This document shows, piece after piece, positions 47,701-55,351 of a DNA stretch of 58,598 nucleotides. The stretch spans positions 1 through 58,598 of the forward strand of contig CABUBH010000007.1 in the NCBI GenBank assembly GCA_902489775.1. The letters are read 5' to 3'. How positions within the stretch are numbered: position 1 is the first letter of the stretch; every line of letters begins with the position of its first letter. The DNA comes from an uncultured Collinsella sp. (GTDB taxonomy: Bacteria > Actinomycetota > Coriobacteriia > Coriobacteriales > Coriobacteriaceae). Below the pieces are notes generated by a model, which saw only the letters and a list, made by a program, of their open reading frames with translations, was not told the DNA's origin and searched no databases. A program made the position numbers and the translations under genes.

Positions 47701-48220
47701 TGAGAACTTTACGGGCGACAGCGTCAAGACCGTCTCGACCTCTGCCGGTGGCGGCAATCCTCAGACCAAGGACTTCCCCACGATTACTTACACGCTTGAC
47801 AGCTTGAAGAAGAATGATACTGATGTTCCGGGCCGTGGCGCTTCCAAGACCTTCACGTACTATATGTGCGAGAAGGACGATAGCTCGATTTTCTCGCATT
47901 ACAAGTTCGATAATTCGGTCTACAAGTTCACGGTTGTTGCAACGGACGATGCCAATGGGAACATCGGCTGTAAGGTGACCTATAGGAAGGGGACCGTTGG
48001 CTCCGACGGTACGTGGAAAGCCACCGATACCGATGACCACGAGCTCACCGACACTGACACCCCCACCTTCACTAACACCTACTCCACCTCATTGCCACTT
48101 TCTGGTATGTCGGGCGTCACTCTGACGTACCTTGCCGGCGCGGCGGTGCTTTGCGCTGCTGCGGCCTGGATGCACATTCGTCGCAAGGCGAATGCGAAGG
48201 GAGGTGAGCGTCGTGAATAA
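44741..48220 (+). CDS. Large sortase-anchored surface adhesin / pilus tip candidate
   Basis: 1159-aa wall protein. A signal segment (about residues 16-48) is followed by an acidic, Ser/Gly/Glu-rich linker (50-125), a long Gly-rich right-handed beta-helix-like region (about 150-700; repeats of the type NGGGVYSNGSSVSISEN) and two Spy0128/FctA-like pilin domains (about 780-900 and 920-1115; KKLAGRELKAGDFTFTVYR). The anchor is LPLSG, a hydrophobic helix and a basic tail. Codon use is AT-richer than the flanks. A G9 tract at 44914-44922 near codon 60 is in frame here. It overlaps the next pilin gene by 8 bases. Confidence 0.85.
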   Translation: MKANSDKSKQSNKVTRRVLAGVFCGASVLSLVLSLVMPPISQAIANDAQMVSTEETVMGGGSSSESTDVGSTNNGDTENQNSDETEGDETGDDAQLEGQSEEEQQNEGTTTSDDKTVVAAAEGEQAGTAAVKINNEAELSQKLQGVAEKQSGSFQLMQDLDCNGEIFLNKKGSNITLDLNGYKIKHSSNDNKPLFSVSNSAEFTITDSNPGVDEIKGTQPLQDQGQTFTSENYGKNGKVDDYDNDDIPTTLTYYVTKSSASGTSTAETLETHTVNIKGAIVSTAPTGSALKLINVYNHGKFNLRGGTLTQKKDCNVGSLIYAENGSIVNMSGGYVCGATSRSQGAGIELKDEGTTLKLTGGVIAGNYAPNGGGVYSNGSSVSISENAVISGNATFNGESDQPGYGGGIMAVGGIVSVSGGYITNNRMAKFCNKDGNGDHGGAGLAANNGANVTISGGQITGNYSEEAGGGVYVTDVNRNTQPRTGMAWLKITGGIIASNVSYRSEGAGIRVGQMVDAMINGTEDNNVYITNNHCMSRFDWGGGGIFVQGNSDQGKEYTAGRLFIYNSYISANEAGGYGGGVAVCPTGKTLVTNTEGTAIFGNSSAGAEYDDGDRFKDDYKYGYNSQNNTGNEAKPHLSGGGSGKNQDIDAYKSKVFRDNGHADFFLAAAAGHQEPLAAVIGKMLGDGDAKYSGSKERSDNKELSDNDELYEAIKIPANGGVKIYRSVGLKSDVKVGSDEANNAQKAARTFITGNYSWDHGGGIMSNGDLYLGVPADTYVYPSLKLKATKKLAGRELKAGDFTFTVYRKDSSDPIARGVFTPDACTEVGTASNDASGIIKFDLGEQFTANGTTGTITYYLVENAGTDSDITYDPAVYEITVKLAEGKPDVLMSVPILDNATETKQLTIHNYTINGMTVTKHFGDSTSDPRPVQADSDGYYYVVVGSNGEKTFTNKYNPYTSSGSWTPKATKVVEGGEMKEFTLEFADNENFTGDSVKTVSTSAGGGNPQTKDFPTITYTLDSLKKNDTDVPGRGASKTFTYYMCEKDDSSIFSHYKFDNSVYKFTVVATDDANGNIGCKVTYRKGTVGSDGTWKATDTDDHELTDTDTPTFTNTYSTSLPLSGMSGVTLTYLAGAAVLCAAAAWMHIRRKANAKGGERRE
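44914..44922 (+). repeat. G9 homopolymer in the adhesin gene
   Basis: Nine G in the coding strand just after the signal peptide region. Gain or loss of one base would stop translation early, so the gene is a candidate for slipped-strand phase variation. The present length is in frame. Confidence 0.8.
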
Positions 48221-49880
48221 GAAAGTTTGCTCCTTCCCGATCTTGTTTGCGCTGCTTGCCCTCGTGGTCGGCACCTGCGCGGTTATGTTCCCCGCTTCCG
48301 CGCAGGCCGCGCCGACCTCGACCGGTTCCATCACGGTGAGCGGCACCGTGGCGAGCAGCTACGACGCCTACCAGATCTTTAGCGCCAACGTCGTCGACGG
48401 CGACAGCGACGCCAAGATCGCCACCGACCTCACCTGGGCAAGCGACGCCGCGCGCGACGCCGCACTGCCTGTGCTGCACAGCGCCGGCATGCCCAATTCC
48501 CAGACCACCGCGCAGGAAGCTGCCGAGTGGCTCAACACCGATTCCCACCTTACGAGCGCGCTGAGCGCACAGCTCGCTCGTTCCCTCCAGAGCTCTGGCG
48601 CCGTGTTCGTGGCCCTTAACGCGGGTACGGCGGCCGAGCTGCACTGCGGCTACTGGCTCATCGTCGCCGACGACGACGCCATCGCCCAAGGCGAGGTCGG
48701 CACCGCGCCGATCATGGCCCTGGTGGGCGGCAGCGCCGTCACCGTCAAGCCCAAGGCGGCGACGCCCAAGGTTGCCAAGCACGTGCTGGAGGACAGCACC
48801 GCCGCATGGCAGAAGGCCGCCGACGCCACGGTCGCCGACGACCTGTACTGGCGCCTCTCTGCCACGGTCCCGGCGGGGCTCACGGCCTACGACACCTATA
48901 CGGTGCAGTTCGTCGACACCATGGGCGCGGGGCTCGACTCCTCCAAGGTCGCCGCGAGCATGCGCGTGTACGTGGCGGCGGGCGCGGACGGCGGCTTTGA
49001 CGCCGTCTCGACCGGTAAGGACGGCCGCGCCGGCACCGAGCCCGCGAAGGGCTGGACCGACATCACGTCCCAGTGCGCCACCAAGGTAGCGGCGGACGGA
49101 ACCTTCACCGTGCGCACCGGCGACCTCATCGCCGAGCTCGGCGGGGCCGACGCCTTCGCCGCGGGCGCCCGCGTGGTCGCCGTGTACAACGCGCCGCTCA
49201 ACAGCGCGTGCAACCACGGCATCGCGAAGGGCAACCCCAACGAGGTCTACCTGCGCTACCCGCGCTCTCCCTTTGCCGACCAGTCCGGCGACGCCGGCTT
49301 CACCCGCACGCCGAGCGACGACGCGTGCGCCTACACCTGGGATCTCGCGCTCACCAAGCGCGGCAGCGACGGCGACAAGCCGCTTGCCGGGGCGGTCCTG
49401 AGCATCGCCGACGACCGCGGTCGCACGCTAGCGGCCGACGGCACGTGGGATGCGGAGGGCAAGGCCACCGTCACCACGGGCGAGGACGGCCGCGTGACCG
49501 TCTCGGGCGTGGACTCGGGCAAGCTGGAGGTCCGCGAGCTCAAGGCACCCAAGGGCTACACCGCCTTCGAGGGCACGCGCTCAGTGACAGTCAAGGCCGA
49601 GGGCCTGGACGTCGACCAGGTGGCCGCCGCCAAGCCCAAGCTCACCATCACGGCCGAGTCGCCCCTGCGCGCCGACAGCGCGGACGGGTCGACGGGCAGC
49701 TTGGAGGCGTCGCTCATCAACACGCCCACCGGCACACCCCCTAGCATTACCACCGGAGGCTTTATGCCCTCGACTGGCGATATGGCAATGTACGCCGCGG
49801 CCGCCGCAGCGGTCGCCGGAGCCGCACTCATCGTGGTCGCGCTCCTGGTCAAGCGGGGAGGTGGCAGCCATAAAGAGTAG
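48213..49880 (+). CDS. Sortase-anchored minor pilin
   Basis: 555-aa secreted wall protein. The signal peptide (about residues 4-30, ending AQAA) is followed by a D1-like domain (YDAYQIFSANV), a middle isopeptide-type D2 region (LTAYDTYTVQFVDTMGAGL), and a Cna-B-like domain with E-box (GKLEVRELKAPKGY). The sorting signal is MPSTG with a hydrophobic helix and a basic tail. Start is GTG 48213 after GGAGGT within the previous gene. GC-richer than the adhesin gene, so the island may be mosaic. It shares its plan with the next gene and is probably a base or minor subunit. Confidence 0.85.
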   Translation: MNKKVCSFPILFALLALVVGTCAVMFPASAQAAPTSTGSITVSGTVASSYDAYQIFSANVVDGDSDAKIATDLTWASDAARDAALPVLHSAGMPNSQTTAQEAAEWLNTDSHLTSALSAQLARSLQSSGAVFVALNAGTAAELHCGYWLIVADDDAIAQGEVGTAPIMALVGGSAVTVKPKAATPKVAKHVLEDSTAAWQKAADATVADDLYWRLSATVPAGLTAYDTYTVQFVDTMGAGLDSSKVAASMRVYVAAGADGGFDAVSTGKDGRAGTEPAKGWTDITSQCATKVAADGTFTVRTGDLIAELGGADAFAAGARVVAVYNAPLNSACNHGIAKGNPNEVYLRYPRSPFADQSGDAGFTRTPSDDACAYTWDLALTKRGSDGDKPLAGAVLSIADDRGRTLAADGTWDAEGKATVTTGEDGRVTVSGVDSGKLEVRELKAPKGYTAFEGTRSVTVKAEGLDVDQVAAAKPKLTITAESPLRADSADGSTGSLEASLINTPTGTPPSITTGGFMPSTGDMAMYAAAAAAVAGAALIVVALLVKRGGGSHKE

Positions 49881-49988
49881 CTGGCAGCCCCACAGAGAGC
49901 GGGGCGAGACGTAGCGAAGTAGATGCTAAGACACAGACAGACAGATTTAGATCAAATGGAATTCGAGCAGAAAGCAGAGGAAAAGAAG

Positions 49989-51746
49989 ATGAGTATGAGC
50001 AAGAACATCGCCCGCCTGGCAGTAACGGCAGGCCTTACAGCCGCGTTGAGCTTCGGCGGCGTGATGGCTCCGGTGACCATGGCGTTTGCTGAGGGTACGC
50101 CGACGGTGGCCGAGAACGGCAATGTAAAGATTGACGAGAAGACCTATAAGGACACAACCTTTAAGGGCATCCAGATTTTCAAGGCAAAGGTTACGCAGAA
50201 TTATGATGGAAGTGCCTGGTCTGGCGATAAGATCCTTTCCGATATTGATTGGGCGTCGCCTGATGTTATGAATGTTGTGACTGGTGCATTTGCTGGCGTC
50301 GCGAAGGCTCCTGATGCGAATGCAGGCGCTCAGGCTTGGGCCAAGTACATTAAAGATAATGCCGGTGATAATGTTGGCCAGACTGCCAAGGTTGACGCTG
50401 GCTCCACGTTGGATAAGATTGCTGCCGCACTTGAGGGTTCGACTCTAACCTGGACAAACCCAGGCGATTCCAGCAAGGGAGACTTTAAGGCTTTAAACAC
50501 CGGCTATTGGCTCTTTGTGACTGCAAATGTTGGTTCGACCACATCTAGCGATTCGGCCAACGGCAATACCGACGCCTATACCTCGCCAATCTTCACTGTC
50601 GTCGGTGGTGAAGATGTAAAGGCGGAGCCCAAGAAGGACGTCCCCAACGTGACCAAGGCCGTCAAGGATGACAAGAACGGCAAGTTTGTTACGGACAATA
50701 GCAAGGACGTTTTCAGTGCTCCCAACAAGTCCGCCGACTCTGCCTCTGAGCAGCCGATTGATTATCAGCTTGCCGGCACTGTTGCTAGCAACATCAATAC
50801 GTACACTAAGTACAGCTATGCTTTTACCGACGAGCTTCCTTCTACGATGGTGCCGGTATGCGACGAGAACGGTAAGCCGGTCGTTAAGGTCAAAATTGGC
50901 GATACGGTCGTAGCGGACAGTTGTTATACAGTGAACTATCCTTCTGAGGAAAGCAACAATAAACTCACTGTCTCTTTCGATAATCTCAAAGAAGTAAAGA
51001 ATGAGGCCGGTGAGCCCATTGTCGTTGGCGGTAATTCAAAGGTCTATGTGAACTACCAGGCAAAACTTGTTGCTAACAAGATTAACGAGAACATTCTCGG
51101 TAAGGCCCAGACAAACACGGTAAAACTGACCTATTCCAACAACCCGCACACCGACGGTACCGGCACTACGGTTACGCATCCTGCCTACGACTACACCTAC
51201 GGCATCGACGTCACCAAGGTTGGTAACGACAAGGATGAGACTGGCAAGCACAAGACCCTCGAAGGCGTTCAGTTCACGCTACAGGAGAAAGACTCCAGCG
51301 AATTTATCAAGGCCGACGGTACCACGACGTCAACTAAGGATAATGCAATTCTGACAACTGACAGCAACGGCAAGATTAACGTTGTCGGCCTCGACGAGGG
51401 CACCTATATCCTCAAGGAGGTTAAGCCTGCGCCTGGCTACAATAACTCCGCAGCAAGCGGTGTGACCTTTACTATCAGCCGCACGCTCAATCAGGACGGT
51501 ACGGATGTGACGCCCGACACTACGAGCGCCATTGTGGCAGGTGAAAATGTCATCCAGCAGAACTCCGCGAAAGCTGAAGTCGGCAAACTCAGCTTTACCA
51601 TTGTCGACCAGAAGGGCTCCGGCCTCCCGCTTACCGGCCTTAACGGCGTGACCTTCACTTGGATTGCTGGCGGCGCGGTGCTGTGCATTGGCGTGGCACA
51701 CCTCGTCCGCAGCCGTAAGCAGGCTGAGGAGTCCGAGCGGGAGTAA
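49989..51746 (+). CDS. Sortase-assembled major (backbone) pilin
   Basis: 585-aa pilin. Signal peptide about 1-35 (ending AFAEG), N-terminal domain with FKGIQIFKAKV, fimbrial isopeptide D2 domain (PKKDVPNVTKAV to YNSNNP-like strands), a Cna-B/SpaA-like domain (TLEGVQFTLQEKD) and the E-box EGTYILKEVKPAPGY needed for internal isopeptide bonds. The sorting signal is LPLTG plus helix and basic tail. Lys in EPKKDVPNV is a candidate polymerisation lysine. AGAGGA precedes ATG 49989. A strong terminator follows, so the three surface genes form one operon. Confidence 0.9.
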   Translation: MSMSKNIARLAVTAGLTAALSFGGVMAPVTMAFAEGTPTVAENGNVKIDEKTYKDTTFKGIQIFKAKVTQNYDGSAWSGDKILSDIDWASPDVMNVVTGAFAGVAKAPDANAGAQAWAKYIKDNAGDNVGQTAKVDAGSTLDKIAAALEGSTLTWTNPGDSSKGDFKALNTGYWLFVTANVGSTTSSDSANGNTDAYTSPIFTVVGGEDVKAEPKKDVPNVTKAVKDDKNGKFVTDNSKDVFSAPNKSADSASEQPIDYQLAGTVASNINTYTKYSYAFTDELPSTMVPVCDENGKPVVKVKIGDTVVADSCYTVNYPSEESNNKLTVSFDNLKEVKNEAGEPIVVGGNSKVYVNYQAKLVANKINENILGKAQTNTVKLTYSNNPHTDGTGTTVTHPAYDYTYGIDVTKVGNDKDETGKHKTLEGVQFTLQEKDSSEFIKADGTTTSTKDNAILTTDSNGKINVVGLDEGTYILKEVKPAPGYNNSAASGVTFTISRTLNQDGTDVTPDTTSAIVAGENVIQQNSAKAEVGKLSFTIVDQKGSGLPLTGLNGVTFTWIAGGAVLCIGVAHLVRSRKQAEESERE

Positions 51747-51847
51747 CGCTCGCTCACCCATCCCTTTGGCAGGTGGGATGCGATGGCCATGAGACTTGCG
51801 GACACTTTTCTCGTCCATCCACGTTCTTGCTTTGCCATTCTCTTTTC

Positions 51848-51885
51848 GGGGCAGACTCCACGCTGGAGTCTGCCCCGTTCTTTTT
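51848..51885 (+). terminator. Terminator of the pilin operon
   Basis: 13-bp perfect stem GGGGCAGACTCCA / TGGAGTCTGCCCC with a 3-nt loop and a T5 run, 100 bases after the pilin stop. Confidence 0.92.
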
Positions 51886-51923
51886 GGACAACACAGGCAG
51901 CCTCCACCGTCCGGTGCGGACTC

Positions 51924-52029
51924 ATCCGTCATCGCGTTTCTTGACTCGTATGAGATTCGGTTTAAGGTCCGTAGGCGCACGCGCGGTGCGGACGGTGGAA
52001 GGCATTTGCGCCGCAACAAGCGCAAATAA
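51924..52029 (+). pseudogene. 5'-truncated duplicate of the 49-aa membrane protein
   Basis: In frame to the stop at 52029 the codons read SSVIAFLDSYEIRFKVRRR and end RRNKRK. This is the same C-terminal two thirds as the intact gene at 52350-52499. The N-terminal part and ribosome site are missing, so it is a remnant of a duplicated unit about 470 bases long. Confidence 0.7.
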
Positions 52030-52030
52030 G

Positions 52031-52060
52031 AATGCCCGGGGGTCGGATCCCGGGCATTTA
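52031..52060 (+). terminator. Terminator in duplicated unit, copy 1
   Basis: AATGCCCGGG / CCCGGGCATT stem. The same position in copy 2 has AACGGCCGGG / CCCGGCCGTT, a compensatory change. Confidence 0.75.
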
Positions 52061-52068
52061 ACAAAACC

Positions 52069-52122
52069 AGAAAACTAGGCCACCCGCGCTTTCGATCACT
52101 TACGCGGGGTGCGTCGTTTCCT
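52069..52122. other. Conserved structured intergenic segment, copy 1
   Basis: AGAAAACTAGGC...CCCGCG...CGCGGG...GTTTCCT. The CCCGCG/CGCGGG helix is kept in copy 2 (52537-52590). It is followed in both copies by a second imperfect hairpin (TGTATCCCG...). Confidence 0.5.
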
Positions 52123-52349
52123 ACTGGCATTGTATCCCGGATCGCCCCGCCGATTCGGGCTGTTTTGAAAACGCAAATATGCCGGACAATGCGGTTGGGC
52201 TCCACTGTCCGAAGGGTCAATCGTATGATTATCGAACAAATGTTTGTCAAAATCGCGTATACCAGCTGTAAGTGCGAGTACTCGCGGTAAAATGGCTTTG
52301 CGACGCATTCCGTGCGCGGGCGGCCGACGACTCGATCGGAGGTCCCCAA

Positions 52350-52499
52350 ATGCTGAAATTCCTTAACGTGCTCGCCGCCCTTGCGGCGGTGGGCTCGTTC
52401 GTCATCGCGTTTTTTGACTCGTATGAGGTTCGGTTTAAGGTCCGTAGGCGCACGCGCGGTGCGGACGGTTCTCGGCGTTTGCGCCGCAAGCGCAAATAA
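52350..52499 (+). CDS. Small membrane protein with basic tail
   Basis: 49-aa protein: one hydrophobic helix (residues 4-22, LNVLAALAAVGSFVIAFF) and a strongly basic C-terminus (RRRTRGADGSRRLRRKRK). GGAGG is 7 bases before ATG 52350. Terminator hairpin follows at once. A truncated second copy 470 bases upstream with the same downstream sequence shows that the protein, terminator and structured RNA form one duplicated unit. Function is unknown; a membrane-DNA or membrane-RNA tether would fit the charge, but this is speculation. Confidence 0.7.
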   Translation: MLKFLNVLAALAAVGSFVIAFFDSYEVRFKVRRRTRGADGSRRLRRKRK

Positions 52500-52500
52500 A

Positions 52501-52527
52501 AACGGCCGGGGTTGCAGCCCGGCCGTT
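52501..52527 (+). terminator. Terminator in duplicated unit, copy 2
   Basis: AACGGCCGGG / CCCGGCCGTT perfect 10-bp stem starting 2 bases after the small-gene stop. Confidence 0.8.
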
Positions 52528-52536
52528 TAACACGTT

Positions 52537-52590
52537 AGAAAACTAGGCTGCCCGCGCTCCTTAACACTTACGCGGGATGCGTCGTTTTCT
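52537..52590. other. Conserved structured intergenic segment, copy 2
   Basis: AGAAAAC (52537-52543) pairs with GTTTTCT (52584-52590), enclosing CCCGCG/CGCGGG (52551-52556/52571-52576). It is about 85 percent identical to copy 1 by eye. Confidence 0.5.
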
Positions 52591-52684
52591 ATAAACATTG
52601 TATCCCGAATCGCTCAGTTGATTCGAGATATTTTGAAAACTCAAATGCTGGTCCATACCTGATAGAAATTTCGTTATTTCCGAA

Positions 52685-52698
52685 AATTATGCATAATT
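52685..52698. promoter_or_regulatory. 14-bp palindrome before the phase-variable regulator
   Basis: AATTATGCATAATT, 30 bases upstream of ATG 52728. It is a possible autoregulatory site. Confidence 0.4.
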
Positions 52699-52727
52699 CC
52701 AATATTAACTGGAACTAAGCGAAAAAG

Positions 52728-53698
52728 ATGGAAATGAACGAAGCGCTTACCTACTTACAAGAAGCACTAGGCCTCTCCGCCAAGGCTAAAACTTGGCCTG
52801 GATCCGCACACTTGCCACTGCATCTACGGTCGATTGAGGTCCGCGCCGTTGACGCAAATGGTTTTTCTTTTTTGCTTGCAAGTTTGCCTGCTGGCGTAGG
52901 ACTTCCCGAGGCTAAGAGAGTCTATAGCCAGTTAGCCTTGCGTGCGGAGGCTCCTGTCGTCGTTTCGTTTCCTGATGCCGATGCGCGCCAACGCAAGGCA
53001 TTGGTCGCACAAGGAATCCCCTTTGTTTGCTCTGGTAGACAGGCCTTTCTTCCATTTATGGGCGCGGCCTGCACGGAGAGGGGCGGCACTAGATTTCATA
53101 ATCGCGCGACCAAGATGTCACCCAACGCGCAGGCTGCCGCAATCTGGGGGGGGCAGGGCAGGAGTCATATCATTCCGATGACCTTTGTCGTGCGCTTGGG
53201 ATTTCGGCAAGCCGCGCGAGTGAGGCCATAACCGAGCTTGTAGACAGGGGGCTCGCAAAGCGCGAACGGCGCGAACGACGTGTCATTGTGTTTCCCGTGG
53301 CCGTGGATCTTCTGCTCAGTGAGCACATGGCAGAGCTCTTCTTGCCTGTCTCGAAGGTCTTTTTTGCAAGGAGGGCACCACAGATCGACTGTCTCGCTGA
53401 CGCTGGGGAGACGGCGCTCGCTACGCGTTCGATGCTCGCTGCGCCGGGCATGGAGCAAAAGGCGGTCTTAAGAAGCGTATGGCGTGAACTGCGTGGCCTT
53501 GAAGTCGCAGATGGGGAATTGTCGGATAACGAAACGGCGATGATCCAAGTGTGGCGCTATGCGCCCGTGTTTGCCGACTCCTCCCGTATCGACGACATTT
53601 CACTTGCGCTATCTTTGGCGGCAATCGACGATGAACGAATTCAGCTCGAAGTCGATCGCATGTTTGGAAAGGAATATCCATGGCAGGAAGCGCTGTAG
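52728..53698 (+). CDS. Phase-variable winged-helix regulator, split at a G8 tract (OFF here)
   Basis: As sequenced, the frame from ATG 52728 leaves the coding sense at G8 (53146-53153) and stops at 53231. Adding one G (G9) joins it to the frame that ends at 53698, giving about 323 aa. The joined product has an N-terminal alpha/beta part (about 1-140; VVVSFPDADARQRKALVAQG), a winged helix directly after the tract (HSDDLCRALGISASRASEAI, then VDRGLAKRERRERRVIVFP) and a helical C-terminus. It lies between the pilins and the sortase, so control of the pilus is likely. A MarR-like regulator is the closest general description. A sequencing error in the tract is possible. Confidence 0.7.
53146..53153 (+). 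repeat. G8 homopolymer, translational switch
   Basis: Eight G follow TCT. With nine (or six) G the 5' and 3' halves of the regulator are in one frame; with eight they are not. Confidence 0.8.
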
Positions 53699-53820
53699 AA
53701 GGTCTCTAAGAATTCCGACCGTAGGCGGTGCTTCGGTCCTGGCTGCGTTGTCCGGGATAGGGGCTCGCGAATCGGCTATTATTTGTTTAGACAACCTGAG
53801 CTTTAGAGGAGTGACCGTCG

Positions 53821-54759
53821 ATGGTGCAGGGCGCCAAACATATGAAGAGCGATAACGCCGCGGACAACGGTGACTCAAGCCCCCAACCCAAGCCTCAACC
53901 AAAGCCCAAACGTCGTCGTAAGCGGCTGCCGCGCTGGGCTGACCGGCTCATCACCATCGTTATCATCCTTATTGGCGTGGGCCTTATGACCTGGCCGTGG
54001 ATTTTGGACCGGCTCGAGGCCTCGGGCGTGTTCAACCAGATCAGCACCGTGTCCAGCACCGTGGACGCGCTCTCCGAAGAGGAGCGCGAGCGCATCCTGC
54101 TGCAGGCTCGCTCCTTTAACGAGCAACTTGCCGGCGAGGCCACCGAGCTTCCCGCCGACCAGATAGAGCCCTACGACCAGCAGCTCATCTTTGACCGCGA
54201 CCCCATGATGAGTTGGGTCGAGATCCCCTCCATCGACGTGAGCATGCCTATTTACCACGGCACGAGCGAGGAAGTCCTTATGGCGGGCGTCGGCCACCTG
54301 GAGGGCACGAGCCTGCCGGTGGGCGGCACCTCGACGCATTGCGTGCTCACCGCGCACTCGGGCATGCGCAACCTGAGCATGTTCGACGATATCCACTCGC
54401 TGGAGCCCGGCGACCTGGTGCTGCTGCACACCATGAACAAGACGCTTGCCTACAAGATGGTCGACTCCGAGGTCGTGCTGCCCGAGGAGATGGAGTCGCT
54501 GACCATTGAGCCCGGCGCCGACAAGGTGACGCTTGTTACCTGCACGCCTTATGGCGTGAACGACCATCGCCTGCTGGTGCATTGCGTGCGCACCAAGTAC
54601 AGCAAGAAGGATGTCGACAAGCAAAAGTCGCTCGCCGGCCGCCACTGGGGCAAGCGCGAGTTCGCCGTGCTTATCGTGGTCGTGGCCATCCTGCTGTTGC
54701 TGCTGGACATCGTGATTCACGCGATCCGCAAACGCCGCAAGGCCAGGCCCTCGGCATAG
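53821..54759 (+). CDS. Class C sortase (pilus polymerase)
   Basis: 312-aa membrane transpeptidase. A basic cytoplasmic start (KPKRRRKRLPRWADR) leads into a membrane helix (about 42-62), a lid-type segment with RDPMMSW, and the catalytic domain: His in LTAHSGM, Cys in LVTCTPYG and Arg in HRLLVHCVRT. A second C-terminal helix (about 278-298) is typical of class C. It would join pilins through LPLTG-like signals and attach them to the wall. AGAGGA precedes ATG 53821. It is the only sortase in the window and lies downstream of the phase-variable regulator. Confidence 0.94.
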   Translation: MVQGAKHMKSDNAADNGDSSPQPKPQPKPKRRRKRLPRWADRLITIVIILIGVGLMTWPWILDRLEASGVFNQISTVSSTVDALSEEERERILLQARSFNEQLAGEATELPADQIEPYDQQLIFDRDPMMSWVEIPSIDVSMPIYHGTSEEVLMAGVGHLEGTSLPVGGTSTHCVLTAHSGMRNLSMFDDIHSLEPGDLVLLHTMNKTLAYKMVDSEVVLPEEMESLTIEPGADKVTLVTCTPYGVNDHRLLVHCVRTKYSKKDVDKQKSLAGRHWGKREFAVLIVVVAILLLLLDIVIHAIRKRRKARPSA

Positions 54760-54771
54760 GACATTCTCCAG

Positions 54772-54801
54772 AACCACCACAAAGGCGCCCCTTTGTGGTA
54801 G
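54772..54801. repeat. Intergenic palindrome family F2, copy 6
   Basis: ACCACCACAAAGG / CCTTTGTGGTAG with a 4-base loop, just after the sortase gene. Confidence 0.75.
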
Positions 54802-54813
54802 TCGGGGGCTTCC

Positions 54814-54880
54814 AAACCGTCCCAACATTCGATGAAAATCGCGATTTTGCCGAAAAACGTCGAATGTTGGGACGGTTTTT
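54814..54880. repeat. Intergenic palindrome family F1, copy 4 (terminator-like)
   Basis: AAACCGTCCCAACATTCGA and complement with five T at the end. The inner part is nearly identical to copy 3. The rest of the 280-base gap before gatC holds a GC-rich tract and the gatC promoter. Confidence 0.85.
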
Positions 54881-55039
54881 GTTGTGGGCGGGACGGTTTC
54901 GTGGCAGAACCGCCGGACGACGCCCTGCCGTCCCGCCGTCCTCGTTACGTTTTCGCTGCATTTGGGTAAAGCGCCTGCTCCAAGCCGGCGTTGCCCTGTA
55001 TACTAGAGCGGTTTAACTGTTATGCGGAAGGGAGCGCCT

Positions 55040-55351
55040 ATGGCACTCAGCGAGAAAGACGTGCGCGGTATCGCCGAGTACGCAAAGATCGCACTGACCG
55101 ATGACGAGCTCACCCAGATGACGTCCTACATGAACGACGCCGTCCAGATGCTCGAGCCCGTCTTGCAATATGACTTGCCCGACGTGGAGCCCACGTTCCA
55201 TCCCATCGGAAGCCTGTCCAACGTGATGGGCGACGACCTGCGCGAACCCGAGCGCGACCTGCCGCTCGACGTTGCGCTGGAAAACGCCGGCAGCGCGCGC
55301 GACCGCTATTTCCGCGTGCCGTCCATTTTGGGAGAGGGGGAGAGCGAGTAA
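55040..55351 (+). CDS. gatC: Asp/Glu-tRNA amidotransferase subunit C
   Basis: 103-aa GatC, the small subunit that holds GatA and GatB together. Family features: VRGIAEYAKIALTDDEL at the N-terminus and a C-terminal DRYFRVPSIL. AAGGGAG precedes ATG 55040; an upstream ATG at 55022 lacks a site. The stop codon overlaps the gatA start by one base, so the three genes are one operon. Confidence 0.94.
   Translation: MALSEKDVRGIAEYAKIALTDDELTQMTSYMNDAVQMLEPVLQYDLPDVEPTFHPIGSLSNVMGDDLREPERDLPLDVALENAGSARDRYFRVPSILGEGESE

Noticed and set aside
51773..52078. Extended ORF through the pilin terminator
   Set aside because: Only its last 35 codons match the duplicated small membrane protein; the rest runs through a terminator and lacks a ribosome site.
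53559..53855. ORF between the regulator and the sortase
   Set aside because: It overlaps the regulator 3' half in another frame and resembles nothing.
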